DNA from: Faecousia sp.
GTDB lineage: Bacteria; Bacillota; Clostridia; Oscillospirales; Oscillospiraceae
Direction of reading: 5' to 3'
Length of the DNA: 55,832 bases
Assembly (NCBI GenBank): GCA_029257335.1
Contig: JARIBV010000018.1
Coordinates: 1-55,832, forward strand
Below the pieces are notes generated by a model. It was not told the origin of the DNA. It searched no databases and was given only the letters and a program-made list of their open reading frames with translations. The position numbers and the translations under genes were made by a program. Below are positions 34,582 to 43,020 of the stretch, piece after piece; position 1 is the stretch's first letter; each line of letters begins with the position of its first letter.

Positions 34582-35139
34582 TTACTTTTCTTCCTGCTCC
34601 AACTTGTGCAATGTCTCTATGCCGGAAGCAAGGATGTTTTTTGCTCCGTCCAGGGCAGTCTGCAGCTCTTCCAGGGCCTTTCCCATGGATTCCGTGGCTG
34701 CATCGATCTGAAGTCCGTTCCCCTCCAGGCGGCTGGTAAGCTCCTCCATGAGGGCGTCGATTTTCTCGCTGAGGTGGGCCGCTCTGGTGCGGGCCTGCCG
34801 CTCCACATTTTCTGCCCGGCGATAGGCCGCCAGCTCCTCCGCCTCCCACTGCTTATCCTGCTGAGGCTCCGGCTGGGGGGCTGTCAGCTGGTTTTCCAGC
34901 TCTTCCACCTGCTTTTTCAGTTCCTCATTTTCCTGGCGCAGGGCCTCCAGCTCCTCCGGCATTTTGGGGTCCTCTTTCTGACGGGCCTGCTCCAGCTCCC
35001 CCTCCAGCCGTTTGATCTCATCTTCCAGCTCATGGACCTGGGCACCGTGCTTTGCCACTGTGGTCTCCAGAAACCGGACCACATCTTCCCGATTGAAGCC
35101 ATGAAAGGCAGAACGGAAACTTTGAGCAGATTCTGTCAT
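34582..35139 (-). CDS. DivIVA-like coiled-coil protein
   Basis: 185 aa. The N-terminus (FRSAFHGFNREDVVRFLE) resembles the membrane-binding N-terminal segment of DivIVA/GpsB proteins, followed by about 100 residues of heptad-rich coiled coil (many Glu/Leu/Gln), a Pro/Gln break at about residues 86-93 and another helical region. Proteins of this kind act in division-site or polar organisation; here the exact role is unknown. GGAGG lies 8 nt before the ATG. Monocistronic with its own promoter, convergent with the CrtO-like gene. Confidence 0.7.
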   Translation of the reverse strand: MTESAQSFRSAFHGFNREDVVRFLETTVAKHGAQVHELEDEIKRLEGELEQARQKEDPKMPEELEALRQENEELKKQVEELENQLTAPQPEPQQDKQWEAEELAAYRRAENVERQARTRAAHLSEKIDALMEELTSRLEGNGLQIDAATESMGKALEELQTALDGAKNILASGIETLHKLEQEEK

Positions 35140-35209
35140 ATCTATTCCTCCATTGTAACAAAACCGCAGCTTTCGCCGCTAATGATGCAAAACTTCATGT
35201 TTTAGGCCT

Positions 35210-35238
35210 ATTATACCATACTTTTCATAGAAAAACAA
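35210..35238 (-). promoter_or_regulatory. Promoter of the DivIVA-like gene
   Basis: TTGTTT (35238-35233), 17 nt, TATAAT (35215-35210). Confidence 0.6.
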
Positions 35239-35292
35239 CCGATTTTCACAATCCATGCGGGGACTCTTCAAAATTTATTTCAAAATTAGGAC

Positions 35293-35321
35293 TTTACAAA
35301 CCGGAATTCCTTTGATATAAT
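35293..35321 (+). promoter_or_regulatory. Promoter of tRNA-Arg
   Basis: TTTACA (35293-35298), 17 nt, TATAAT (35316-35321), ending 20 nt before the tRNA. Confidence 0.7.
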
Positions 35322-35340
35322 AGTGGGGCTTAGTTGATAT

Positions 35341-35416
35341 GCGCCGGTGGCTCAATGGATAGAGCATCGGATTCCGGTTCCGAGGGTTGGGGGTTCGAGT
35401 CCCTTCCGGCGTACCA
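35341..35416 (+). tRNA. tRNA-Arg (anticodon CCG)
   Basis: 76 nt with encoded CCA. Acceptor stem GCGCCGG/CCGGCGT (G-U end pair), anticodon stem TCGGA/TCCGA with loop TTCCGGT giving anticodon CCG, T loop GGTTCGAGTCC. It reads CGG arginine codons. Confidence 0.95.
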
Positions 35417-35420
35417 AAAA

Positions 35421-35446
35421 AGGACACCTTTTAGGTGTCCTTTTTT
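35421..35446 (+). terminator. Terminator of tRNA-Arg
   Basis: Stem AGGACACCT/AGGTGTCCT (35421-35429 with 35433-35441) with a 3-nt loop, then T-run. Confidence 0.85.
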
Positions 35447-35465
35447 GTTTTCCCGCCCAATGTTT

Positions 35466-35500
35466 ACCCCCCGATTTCACTGACTGTGAAATCGGGGGGT
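35466..35500 (-). terminator. Hairpin terminator of the second SLH gene
   Basis: 15-bp stem (35466-35480 with 35486-35500) with a 5-nt loop, about 50 nt after the SLH gene stop. Only a short T-rich stretch (AAACA on the minus strand) follows, so it may be a stable 3' end rather than a classic terminator. Confidence 0.6.
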
Positions 35501-35548
35501 TGTTTAAGGGGGAACCTGGGGGGTATTTAAGAGAAAAATCAGAATCCG

Positions 35549-38500
35549 TTAGTGAACCAATGCGCCGTTTTTCACCTGGAAGGTCAGATCCTCATAGCCT
35601 TCGGCGGAAATGACAATGGTCTTTTCTCCGGCGAAGCAGTCCTCGGTGAAATGAAGATACTGGTAAGCGCCGCCGTTGACAGGATCATTGCCGGGCTTGT
35701 AACTCATGGTGTCATGGAAGAAGGTGTTTACCCGCTGAATTTCCCGATCGCCTGCGGTAATTTTGCTGATGGCATCAATAAACGCAGCAGCTTCCTTTTC
35801 GGCACCTTCAAAGCTGAGCACATAATACTTACCGCTCAGGATGGAGTTTTCGAGGGCAATCTTGGCCACAGCGGGGGCTTTGGATTCGGAAGGCTCCGTG
35901 GGAGCCAGGGTCCCATCTGTCACACGAAAGGTCAAATCCTCATAGCCTTTTGCAGTGATGGTCACAGTGACCTCGCCTTTGCCGAAGCAGTCCTCCGAAA
36001 AGTCGATGCTGTCGTACGCATAGACACTCTGGCTGCTGTTGACCACAGACAGTGCATAGGAATTCCGGCTGTTCCACAGCGTTGCCGTTTTTGTAAGCTC
36101 AGTACCGTCAATGGTGATGCGGGTAACTGCATTCAGATAGGCGGTAATGTTTTCATACTGCTCAAAAGCAAGCTTGTGGTGTTTGCCGGGGCCAATTCCA
36201 TCCTCGGTGATGATTTTCACCACGGGAGCGGCCAGGCTTGTGTCGGGGGTGTCGGGCGTTCCGGGCTCTGTGGGCTCGGAAGGCTTCAGCGTGGGCTGGC
36301 CGTTGGCATCCACAGCAACCTTAATGACCAGATTCTTATAGCCATTTGCGGAAATCACCACCAGGTTTTCCGCATCCTTTTTCATGGCTGCTGCGGGAAT
36401 TGTGAGGACGCCATCGGTGACATTGCTCACCTTATGTTCTGCCTTTTCCTCATTGACCGTCACATTGGAAATTGCCTTCATGTACTGGTCCTGACCCATG
36501 CCGAAGACAAGCTGGTAATCCTGGGTATAGAACTGTTTTTCGATTTTCCGGGGAGCCGGTGCATCCTGCCCCTCAGATGGATCGATGGGTTCCTTCGTAT
36601 CCGTCACCTGGAATGTGACCGTCTTTTCTCCATAGTAGGATGCGGTGAGAACCGCCTTGTATGTTCCGGTCTGGAAGGTGCCGTCTTCCTTCTGCGCAAA
36701 GCGCTCATTGAAGATGTCTTTTCCAATGGTGAGAACGGAACCTTCCACGGTATAGCCCATTTTAGAAAAGAAACTCTCGCTGCCTTCACGCAGAACCACT
36801 CGCTCTGCGTGATTGGGGGCAATCAGCTTCACAGAGACAATATTGGCGAAGAAATCGCAGGTGTCATGTTCTGCGCCGCAAGTAATCACCGCAGGATTTC
36901 CCTTGGCAATATCCGCAGCGGTGAGCGTTACCTCTTCCAGCACCTTTCCGATTTCAAAAACCACTTCCTTGGACTTGTAGCCGGGGACACGGAGATTCAG
37001 GGTATTTCTGCCCACCTTCACGGTGTTCAGCGTCAGGGTGCCCGCTTCGGTGTCCACAACATATGCAGACGCAGGCAGAGCCGGATATGTGGTGTTCAGG
37101 AACAGCTCCCCTTCTGCCAGTTTCGACAGATACTCCCGATCCTCACAGGTAAAGGTGGCGATTTTCTCCGTCTGAGCAGACAAAATCAGTGCAGGTGCGG
37201 TCTTTCCCACTGCCTCCTGGAAGCTGGAGACGCTGCCAAGAAGGTTATCTTCCAGAATGTACTTCACTGCGTAGGGACGGTTTTGGGTAGTCACGGCAGA
37301 CTCCGATTCCGTATACTGTGCAAAACTCAGGTGCTTGCCCTGGGTTTTTGCGGTGTTCACCGCATCATAATAGCCCTCATAGGAATAGACGGTTTCTGCT
37401 CCCTGGTAAAAAACATACAGAGGCTCCATGGTCTCCCACCGCTTGGCAACGCCCAAAGCGGCTGCATTGTCAAAGCCCATGGCTTTCACAATCTCAGCGT
37501 TCACCAAAAGATCTGTATTCAGGATCAGATTGGCATTCATCAGATTGGAGTCGCCGCCGCCTTCTCCGCCGGAAGAACCGCCGCCGCCCACGCTGGCTGT
37601 GGAAATGGCATCCACGGCAGCTGCCTTGGGGGCTGCCTCGGCAAAGGCAGTCTGATGGAAGGTCTTCTCAAAGGGCTGGAAGCCGTCGGCCCAGACCTTG
37701 ACCGTATAGTTGCCGCTCACGGGGAAATGGTTGGTACGATCGTTATACAGCACCAAAATATCCCCGTGCAGGAACCAGTCGTCAAACTTTGCCAGCTGGG
37801 AGGTCTCTCCGGCGGGATTGGTCAGCTCCACCCGATAGACGGGAGAGGTGATGCCGTAGGTCATATTGCTGATGCGGAAGTGGACTTCCTTCCCGGTGTG
37901 ACCACTGTCACTGGTGATGGTCATGGTCGGAACGACCTCGTTGACCAGATGGATGGGGAACAGATAAGCAGTGCCATTGGAGGTCACACGCAGTCTGTAG
38001 CGGCCGTTGGAGGAGAAGTTTTTCTGGCCAACGGGTACCTTGATGCAGGCCACGGTATGATCTCCGTGGACAAAGTCCGTTTCCAGCGCATATTCCAATT
38101 CGTCATTGAGGGTCTGCTTGTACTCCTGGAAGGACACCAGATCCACATCGGTGATGCCGTCAACGAACGCCTTCTCCGCTTCGGTGCCTTTGGCATAGTT
38201 GAACATCAGCTCCACGGTGCCGGTGACCTTGCCGAAGTGGTCAGGGTCCTCATGGATGATGGCATCGGGGCTGTAGTGTGCAATGGTATGAGCGTCTTGC
38301 CCATGCAGTGCAAAGGTGGTTTTGGCAGGCTCTACACGAATGTTGCCGGCATTGTCATAGTTGGTCAGGTGGTAGTCCCACACATAGACGGGACCATTCA
38401 GAAGGAAGAAGTCGGGGGCGGTCCCTTTCACCACCTGGGGTGCGGCACCCCCGCCCTCGCCCAGAGGGACGGTCTGAGAATCCGTACCGTCAGAGAGCAC

Positions 38501-39670
38501 CAGTTGGGCATGGCCCAGATCGGTGATTTCCCATTTGACAATGGAGCCGTCATCGGAAACGGGGGTGACCGCCTCGTTGATCTCCACTCCGTCTACCGTC
38601 AGGGTGCAAGTATCCAGGCTGTAACCCTGGGCAAACTGAACGGCAACAAACTGAGACCAGCCCATATCCACCAGACGGACCTGCTCCACCAGCTTGGTGG
38701 GCTCCGGGGTGGTTTCGTCCTCTTCAATGACATGACCGCCCTCTTCCACAATGTTGTCCAGCTCGCCTTTGACCATCACATCGCTGTGCAGACGAACGGT
38801 GCCAAGCCGGCAGTCAGAGACGGTGAGGCGGGTGATGTCATTGGGATTGTCAATGACAGTCTCTTTCGCCTGAACGCCGCTGAGATTCAGCGCTTGACTT
38901 CCGCCGCGAATCACCAGGCGGCCTTCAATGGTGACATTGGTAAGGTCAGCAGAGGCCACAGCGTCTGCCAGAACCAAGTCCCCGTGGATAGTGAGGTCCT
39001 TCAGGGATTTTCCATTGGTGCGAACCATCACATTCCCATTCACGGAAGATCCCAACACAGTATCCACATCCACATAGGAAGACACCATATTATCCATGAC
39101 CTGGGCAAACTCCGCACGGGTGATGCTGCTGTTGGGCTTCAGCCTGTTCAGATGGTTGCCCTCTACATAGCCGGCCTCCACCAGCGCTGCCACCTCTTCT
39201 TTGGCCCAGGCAGCAGTCTCGCCGCCATCGGTAAACCGGTCGAGGACAGAAGTGTCTTTGCTGCTCAGAACAAACAGGCGGGCCAGAACCGCGAATGCCT
39301 CCTGGCGGGTGATGGGGGCATTGGGGCGCATGGCTCCCTGGTATCCTTCCAGTGCGCCCATCTGAACGGCGCAGGAAAGCTCCTCATAGTACCAGGCATC
39401 CTCCCGAACATCGTGATACTGATCCAGAGGGGCGGTGGCAGTGGCACCAAATGCCCGGGCCATAATGGCAGCCATCTGCGCGCGGGTCAATTTTCCCGAG
39501 GGATTGATTTTGTTGTCGCTGCCCTCCAGCAACCCGTTTTCCACGGCGTGTGCCATCGCTTCTGCGGACCAATCGGTGGGAAAATCCGTAAAGTCTGACA
39601 CAGAGGCTGCGAAAACCGTAGTTACCAGCAAGGCTGCAACCAGCATGATTGTGAGCGTGCGTTTAAACAA
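35549..39670 (-). CDS. SLH surface protein with repeats resembling the Shr hemoglobin-interacting domain
   Basis: 1373 aa from TTG at 39670, which is 8 nt after GGAGG; the longer frame to ATG 39724 would place that ribosome site inside the gene. Signal peptide at residues 1-24, three SLH domains at about 25-195 (YHDVREDAWYYEELSCAVQ, LTRAQMAAIMARAF), then a beta-solenoid-like stretch of about 90 residues. The middle half is unassigned. From about residue 850 to the end there are at least three, perhaps five, repeats ending in motifs such as VTVTITAKGYEDLTFRV and TIVISAEGYEDLTFQV. These match the DUF1533/Shr-like hemoglobin-interacting domain. A palindromic operator overlies its transcription start and recurs before apbE. 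Surface binding of heme protein or another iron source is inferred; a general adhesin role is the alternative. Confidence 0.8.
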   Translation of the reverse strand: MFKRTLTIMLVAALLVTTVFAASVSDFTDFPTDWSAEAMAHAVENGLLEGSDNKINPSGKLTRAQMAAIMARAFGATATAPLDQYHDVREDAWYYEELSCAVQMGALEGYQGAMRPNAPITRQEAFAVLARLFVLSSKDTSVLDRFTDGGETAAWAKEEVAALVEAGYVEGNHLNRLKPNSSITRAEFAQVMDNMVSSYVDVDTVLGSSVNGNVMVRTNGKSLKDLTIHGDLVLADAVASADLTNVTIEGRLVIRGGSQALNLSGVQAKETVIDNPNDITRLTVSDCRLGTVRLHSDVMVKGELDNIVEEGGHVIEEDETTPEPTKLVEQVRLVDMGWSQFVAVQFAQGYSLDTCTLTVDGVEINEAVTPVSDDGSIVKWEITDLGHAQLVLSDGTDSQTVPLGEGGGAAPQVVKGTAPDFFLLNGPVYVWDYHLTNYDNAGNIRVEPAKTTFALHGQDAHTIAHYSPDAIIHEDPDHFGKVTGTVELMFNYAKGTEAEKAFVDGITDVDLVSFQEYKQTLNDELEYALETDFVHGDHTVACIKVPVGQKNFSSNGRYRLRVTSNGTAYLFPIHLVNEVVPTMTITSDSGHTGKEVHFRISNMTYGITSPVYRVELTNPAGETSQLAKFDDWFLHGDILVLYNDRTNHFPVSGNYTVKVWADGFQPFEKTFHQTAFAEAAPKAAAVDAISTASVGGGGSSGGEGGGDSNLMNANLILNTDLLVNAEIVKAMGFDNAAALGVAKRWETMEPLYVFYQGAETVYSYEGYYDAVNTAKTQGKHLSFAQYTESESAVTTQNRPYAVKYILEDNLLGSVSSFQEAVGKTAPALILSAQTEKIATFTCEDREYLSKLAEGELFLNTTYPALPASAYVVDTEAGTLTLNTVKVGRNTLNLRVPGYKSKEVVFEIGKVLEEVTLTAADIAKGNPAVITCGAEHDTCDFFANIVSVKLIAPNHAERVVLREGSESFFSKMGYTVEGSVLTIGKDIFNERFAQKEDGTFQTGTYKAVLTASYYGEKTVTFQVTDTKEPIDPSEGQDAPAPRKIEKQFYTQDYQLVFGMGQDQYMKAISNVTVNEEKAEHKVSNVTDGVLTIPAAAMKKDAENLVVISANGYKNLVIKVAVDANGQPTLKPSEPTEPGTPDTPDTSLAAPVVKIITEDGIGPGKHHKLAFEQYENITAYLNAVTRITIDGTELTKTATLWNSRNSYALSVVNSSQSVYAYDSIDFSEDCFGKGEVTVTITAKGYEDLTFRVTDGTLAPTEPSESKAPAVAKIALENSILSGKYYVLSFEGAEKEAAAFIDAISKITAGDREIQRVNTFFHDTMSYKPGNDPVNGGAYQYLHFTEDCFAGEKTIVISAEGYEDLTFQVKNGALVH

Positions 39671-39763
39671 TCTGAGTTCCTCCTTTTTCTTTTGCATAAA
39701 AGCGCTTAAAAATTCCTCCTCCATGTGGGGTTGTACCCGGACACATGAAAAAGGTGCTTTTCA

Positions 39764-39783
39764 AAGTTAGTCGTAACTAACTT
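39764..39783. promoter_or_regulatory. Operator A: AAGTTAGT-N4-ACTAACTT
   Basis: Perfect 8-4-8 palindrome immediately downstream of the -10 box of the second SLH gene, where a bound protein would block transcription. The shape resembles DtxR/IdeR-type metal-repressor boxes, but this is not certain. Confidence 0.6.
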
Positions 39784-39791
39784 TTTTATAA

Positions 39792-39820
39792 ATTATATCA
39801 TTTGCCTAAAAAATAGTCAA
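39792..39820 (-). promoter_or_regulatory. Promoter of the second SLH gene
   Basis: TTGACT (39820-39815), 17 nt, TATAAT (39797-39792). Confidence 0.75.
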
Positions 39821-39864
39821 TCAACGGGGAACAGGAATGTTTCATAAAGTTTTTTCTGTTTTTT

Positions 39865-39884
39865 CAGTTAGTTTAGACAAACTG
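39865..39884. promoter_or_regulatory. Operator B: CAGTTAGT-N4-ACAAACTG
   Basis: Same 8-4-8 design as operator A with one mismatch between arms. It lies upstream of apbE, just before its likely -35 box. Confidence 0.5.
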
Positions 39885-39904
39885 CATAAGTCTTGCAGAT
39901 TGCC

Positions 39905-39933
39905 TTGACAAACGCCGTCTGCGGCGATATCCT
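39905..39933 (+). promoter_or_regulatory. Probable promoter of apbE
   Basis: TTGACA (39905-39910), 17 nt, TATCCT (39928-39933), about 78 nt before the start codon. Confidence 0.5.
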
Positions 39934-40011
39934 AAGCAGCATCAGAGAGGCTGAAGCGCTCTGAATATTCCGCTGTATGGTTTTTATCAAATAAATATGG
40001 GGAGGACTTCT

Positions 40012-41034
40012 ATGTTTCGTAAGCTTTTATTGCCCCTTTGCATGGTCCTGACATTCAGCGCCTGTGCCAAAGCCCCCGCCACCCCGGAGGCCAAAACCTC
40101 AAAACTCTTTGCCATGGACACGGTAATGGATCTATCCGTCTACACCGAAGATGACAGCCTCATGGAACAGGCCGCCCAGCTGGTGTCTCAGCTGGAAAGC
40201 AGCCTGTCCACCACGGATTCCGGCAGTGAAATTTACCAAGCCAATGCCACAGGCTCCGCCGCCCTGTCTCCCAGCACTGCGGAGCTTTTGGAACAGGCCC
40301 TGGACCTTTGCGAAAAAACCGGCGGTGCTCTGGATCTGTCCATTTATCCCGTTGTGCAGGCCTGGGGGTTCACCACAGGCACCCACAAGGTCCCTTCCCG
40401 GGAGGAGCTTGCTTCCCTGCTGGAGCATGTGGACTATTCCAGGATTTCCTATTGCGCCGCCACGCAGACCGTGACCCTGCCGGAGGGGATGAAGATCGAT
40501 CTGGGCAGTGTGGCCAAGGGCTACACCAGCGACCGTCTGATTCAGCTGCTGCGGGAAAAAGGCGTCCGCTCTGCGGTGCTCAATCTGGGAGGCAACGTGC
40601 ACATGCTGGGAACCAAGCCCGATGGCAGTCTCTGGCGCATCGGCATCAAGGACCCCCAGGGTGAGAGCTACTTCGGCATTCTTTCCGCCGCCGACCAAGC
40701 GGTGATTACCTCCGGAGGCTACGAGCGGTTCTTTGAAGGGGAGGATGGCACGGTCTACTGGCATATCATCGATCCAAAAACCGGATATCCGGCAAAAAAC
40801 GGTCTGCTTTCCGCAACTGCCATTGGTGCACAGGGGGTCTATTGCGATGCGTTATCCACAGCCCTCTTCATTATGGGGCCGGAACAGGCCGCGGACTTCT
40901 GGCGGGAGCACCGGGATTTTGAAGCCATTCTGGTGACGGACCGCAACGAGGTGCTGATTACTCCGGGGCTTGTGGATTCTTTCCGGCTGGTGGAGGACAG
41001 CCCCTACACGCTGACCGTGATTGCAGAGGAATAA
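40012..41034 (+). CDS. apbE: FAD:protein FMN transferase, ApbE-type lipoprotein
   Basis: 340 aa. The N-terminus is a lipoprotein signal with lipobox TFSAC (Cys18). The ApbE fold is shown by FAMDTVMDLSVY, the FAD/Mg-binding DLGSVAKGYTSD, LNLGGNVHMLG and the ITSGGYERFF and HIIDPKTGYPAK segments. It covalently attaches FMN to threonines of exported flavoproteins such as Rnf/Nqr subunits or extracellular electron-transfer proteins; the target is not in this window. The ATG at 40012 follows GGGGAGG; a nearby ATG at 39997 contains that site. Divergent from the second SLH gene and sharing its operator type. Confidence 0.92.
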   Translation: MFRKLLLPLCMVLTFSACAKAPATPEAKTSKLFAMDTVMDLSVYTEDDSLMEQAAQLVSQLESSLSTTDSGSEIYQANATGSAALSPSTAELLEQALDLCEKTGGALDLSIYPVVQAWGFTTGTHKVPSREELASLLEHVDYSRISYCAATQTVTLPEGMKIDLGSVAKGYTSDRLIQLLREKGVRSAVLNLGGNVHMLGTKPDGSLWRIGIKDPQGESYFGILSAADQAVITSGGYERFFEGEDGTVYWHIIDPKTGYPAKNGLLSATAIGAQGVYCDALSTALFIMGPEQAADFWREHRDFEAILVTDRNEVLITPGLVDSFRLVEDSPYTLTVIAEE

Positions 41035-41092
41035 CCCCCCAGCCGGAGGCTGATTGCCGGGATCTTCCTGCCTAATGCCTAAAATATGCATT

Positions 41093-41141
41093 ATGCCCCA
41101 AAGGCCCGGACATTTCCTGCATGTCTGGGCCTTTGGGGCAT
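41093..41141. terminator. Long hairpin after apbE
   Basis: 21-bp stem (41093-41113 with 41121-41141, one G-U) around a 7-nt loop. No long T-run on the plus strand; probably a 3'-end hairpin or weak terminator. Confidence 0.6.
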
Positions 41142-41181
41142 ATTGGTCCGAATGTCGGCTCGATGCGTCTGTTTTCCCGAA

Positions 41182-41218
41182 AAAACATGTGAGGTGCTGT
41201 GATCAACAGCACCTCACA
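41182..41218 (-). terminator. Terminator of the membrane-anchored protein gene
   Basis: 13-bp stem (41188-41200 with 41206-41218), 5-nt loop, then T6 on the minus strand. Confidence 0.85.
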
Positions 41219-41257
41219 GATGTATTTCATGACAGATTTTGGAGCAAGCCTTGAATC

Positions 41258-41962
41258 TTAGTCCTTGCTGCCTTTCTTTTTCAGAACCACAACCACAACC
41301 ACGATCAGAACCAGAACGCCGCAGCCGATGGAAATGGGCAGAACCAGATTGCTGTTGCCCTGGGTGTCGTTCTCAGCAGTCTTGTCGGCCTTGGTCTCGC
41401 CGGCAGCTTCGGTGGAATCGGTGTTGCCGGCAGTCTCAGCCTTGGCGCCAAACACGGCACTGTCCACCACCTCACGCATCATCAGCTCATCATCGGTCAC
41501 GATCTCGCCGTTCTTTTCCAGGATGATCTCGTACTGCTTGCCGCCCAAAACGGTGTAATACTTCAGGCCGCACAGGCTCTTGTCTGCATTGTTATAGAAC
41601 GCACGGATGAATGTGGTGGTCTTGTTGTTGTACAGATTATACTTGCTGACGGTGAGACCCTGCTCTTCATAAACACTGTACATGGCGGAAGCCACCTGGG
41701 TCTGTTCCTTGCGGTTCATCTCCTGCAGGTCCGCAGCATCGGAAGCAACCATGGTAACGGTGATCTTTGCATCGCCTTCCTTGGCATTGGCCACCAGATA
41801 GGTGTTCTGATCCTCAGACTCGGTGACGACCTCAAAGGTGTCCGGAATCTCAAGGGACATGCCCAGCTTTTCCACCTCATAGGGGTTGGAAGCAGCCTGT
41901 GCTACCACAGCAATGGAGAAAACCATAGCCATGCACATCAAAAACGCGAAAAACTTTTTCAT
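41258..41962 (-). CDS. Exported, membrane-anchored protein of unknown function
   Basis: 234 aa. Signal peptide at residues 1-24 (MKKFFAFL, cleavage after AQA), an extracellular domain to about residue 168, a Thr/Ala/Glu-rich stalk (about 170-200), one C-terminal membrane helix and a Lys tail (LKKKGSKD). The globular part alternates strands and has the feel of PsbP/DcrB-type domains (SLEIPDTFEVVTE early on), but I do not recognise a family. The start at 41962 follows GGGAGG; an in-frame ATG far upstream would include promoter sequence. Monocistronic. Confidence 0.75.
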   Translation of the reverse strand: MKKFFAFLMCMAMVFSIAVVAQAASNPYEVEKLGMSLEIPDTFEVVTESEDQNTYLVANAKEGDAKITVTMVASDAADLQEMNRKEQTQVASAMYSVYEEQGLTVSKYNLYNNKTTTFIRAFYNNADKSLCGLKYYTVLGGKQYEIILEKNGEIVTDDELMMREVVDSAVFGAKAETAGNTDSTEAAGETKADKTAENDTQGNSNLVLPISIGCGVLVLIVVVVVVLKKKGSKD

Positions 41963-42026
41963 GTTAAACATCCTCCCAAAAATGTAATCATATTTTTTGC
42001 AAGGTGAGCCCTTGCACACGCCCGCC

Positions 42027-42055
42027 ACTATACCATATTTACCGGTACCCGTCAA
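42027..42055 (-). promoter_or_regulatory. Promoter of the membrane-anchored protein gene
   Basis: TTGACG (42055-42050), 17 nt, TATAGT (42032-42027). Confidence 0.65.
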
Positions 42056-42183
42056 CCCCATTTTTCCCTAAATTTCCCCATACATTTTTGGTGAGTTTTG
42101 TCCATATTGGAAGGATATTTCCCTAAAAAACCCAGTTATCCCCCCATATCTGTCCCCGATGCGTGGACTTTTCTCTGCACGGC

Positions 42184-42218
42184 AAAAAATGACCGCTGCC
42201 GGATCGCAGCGGTCATTT
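42184..42218 (-). terminator. Terminator of the PAP2 gene
   Basis: 13-bp stem (42187-42199 with 42206-42218), 6-nt loop, T-run on the minus strand. Confidence 0.85.
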
Positions 42219-42225
42219 TGTATAA

Positions 42226-42828
42226 CTATTCACTTTCCATGCTCTTTTGCGGCGCACTGTTTTCCTCCGGGACCTCCTGTGCACACCCGGACTTCTTCCA
42301 AAACCGCCGCCCGATGGTCAGGGCCAAAAACGCCCCCAAGCTGCCGGCCAGTGCCCCTGCCAGCACATCGGTGGGATAGTGTACCCCTACATACAGCCGG
42401 GACAGGCCCATGAGTACGGCCTGCACCACTGCCGTTTTCCGCATCCATCCTTCCGGCAGGGTTCTGGCCCATACCATACCCGCAGCGAAGGCAGCGCAGG
42501 TATGGCCGGACGGGAAGGAATTGGGGTCCGAGGAAGTCAGCAGGGGCACCAGATGCTCCATGGTCATATAGGGACGGGGGCGGGCCACCAGGGGCTTCAG
42601 CCCCAGATTCACAAAGAGCAGACCAAACAGCAGGGCCAATCCCGACAGGAGCCCCGCCTTTCGGGTAGATTTTTTGCACACCAGTACAACAGACAGCACG
42701 ATCCATATGATTCCTGCATTTCCCAAAGTGGTAAAAAACTCCACCAGAGGGTCAAAGGTAATCAGTCGGACATGGTCCTGAATCCACAAAAGAATGCTTT
42801 CGTCCAGAGTTTGTATGGCAGACAACAT
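42226..42828 (-). CDS. PAP2-family membrane phosphatase (undecaprenyl-diphosphatase or lipid phosphatase type)
   Basis: 200 aa with about five membrane segments. All three phosphatase motifs are present: KPLVARPRP, SFPSGHT and SRLYVGVHYPTD, including the catalytic His residues. Such enzymes dephosphorylate lipid phosphates, often recycling undecaprenyl diphosphate for cell-wall synthesis. The ATG at 42828 follows GGAAGAAAG; an upstream in-frame ATG at 42888 lacks a site. Monocistronic between two terminators. Confidence 0.9.
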   Translation of the reverse strand: MLSAIQTLDESILLWIQDHVRLITFDPLVEFFTTLGNAGIIWIVLSVVLVCKKSTRKAGLLSGLALLFGLLFVNLGLKPLVARPRPYMTMEHLVPLLTSSDPNSFPSGHTCAAFAAGMVWARTLPEGWMRKTAVVQAVLMGLSRLYVGVHYPTDVLAGALAGSLGAFLALTIGRRFWKKSGCAQEVPEENSAPQKSMESE

Positions 42829-42984
42829 CACTTTCTTCCTTTCTTCCACACAGGCGCAGACCGCCCCGCTCCCTGCATAGGATGTCACCGGGCAGTCAAA
42901 ATAAACCGATTTCTTTCCATTTTATGGCATACGCTATCAAAAAGTCAAGTATTTTTCCGCTTCGGCGCTCTATGGCAGAACGAA

Positions 42985-43013
42985 GGGCTGTCTCAGATTG
43001 ATTGAGACAGCCC
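42985..43013 (-). terminator. Hairpin after the ABC permease gene
   Basis: 11-bp stem GGGCTGTCTCA/TGAGACAGCCC with a 7-nt loop, 8 nt after the stop; T-run poor. Confidence 0.6.
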
Positions 43014-43020
43014 CGGTTCC

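Noticed and set aside
28062..39598. Plus-strand open frames of 1461 and 1348 codons opposite the SLH genes
   Set aside because: Antisense shadows of the SLH genes; no ribosome site, no recognisable domain and strand bias explained by the codon use of the real gene.
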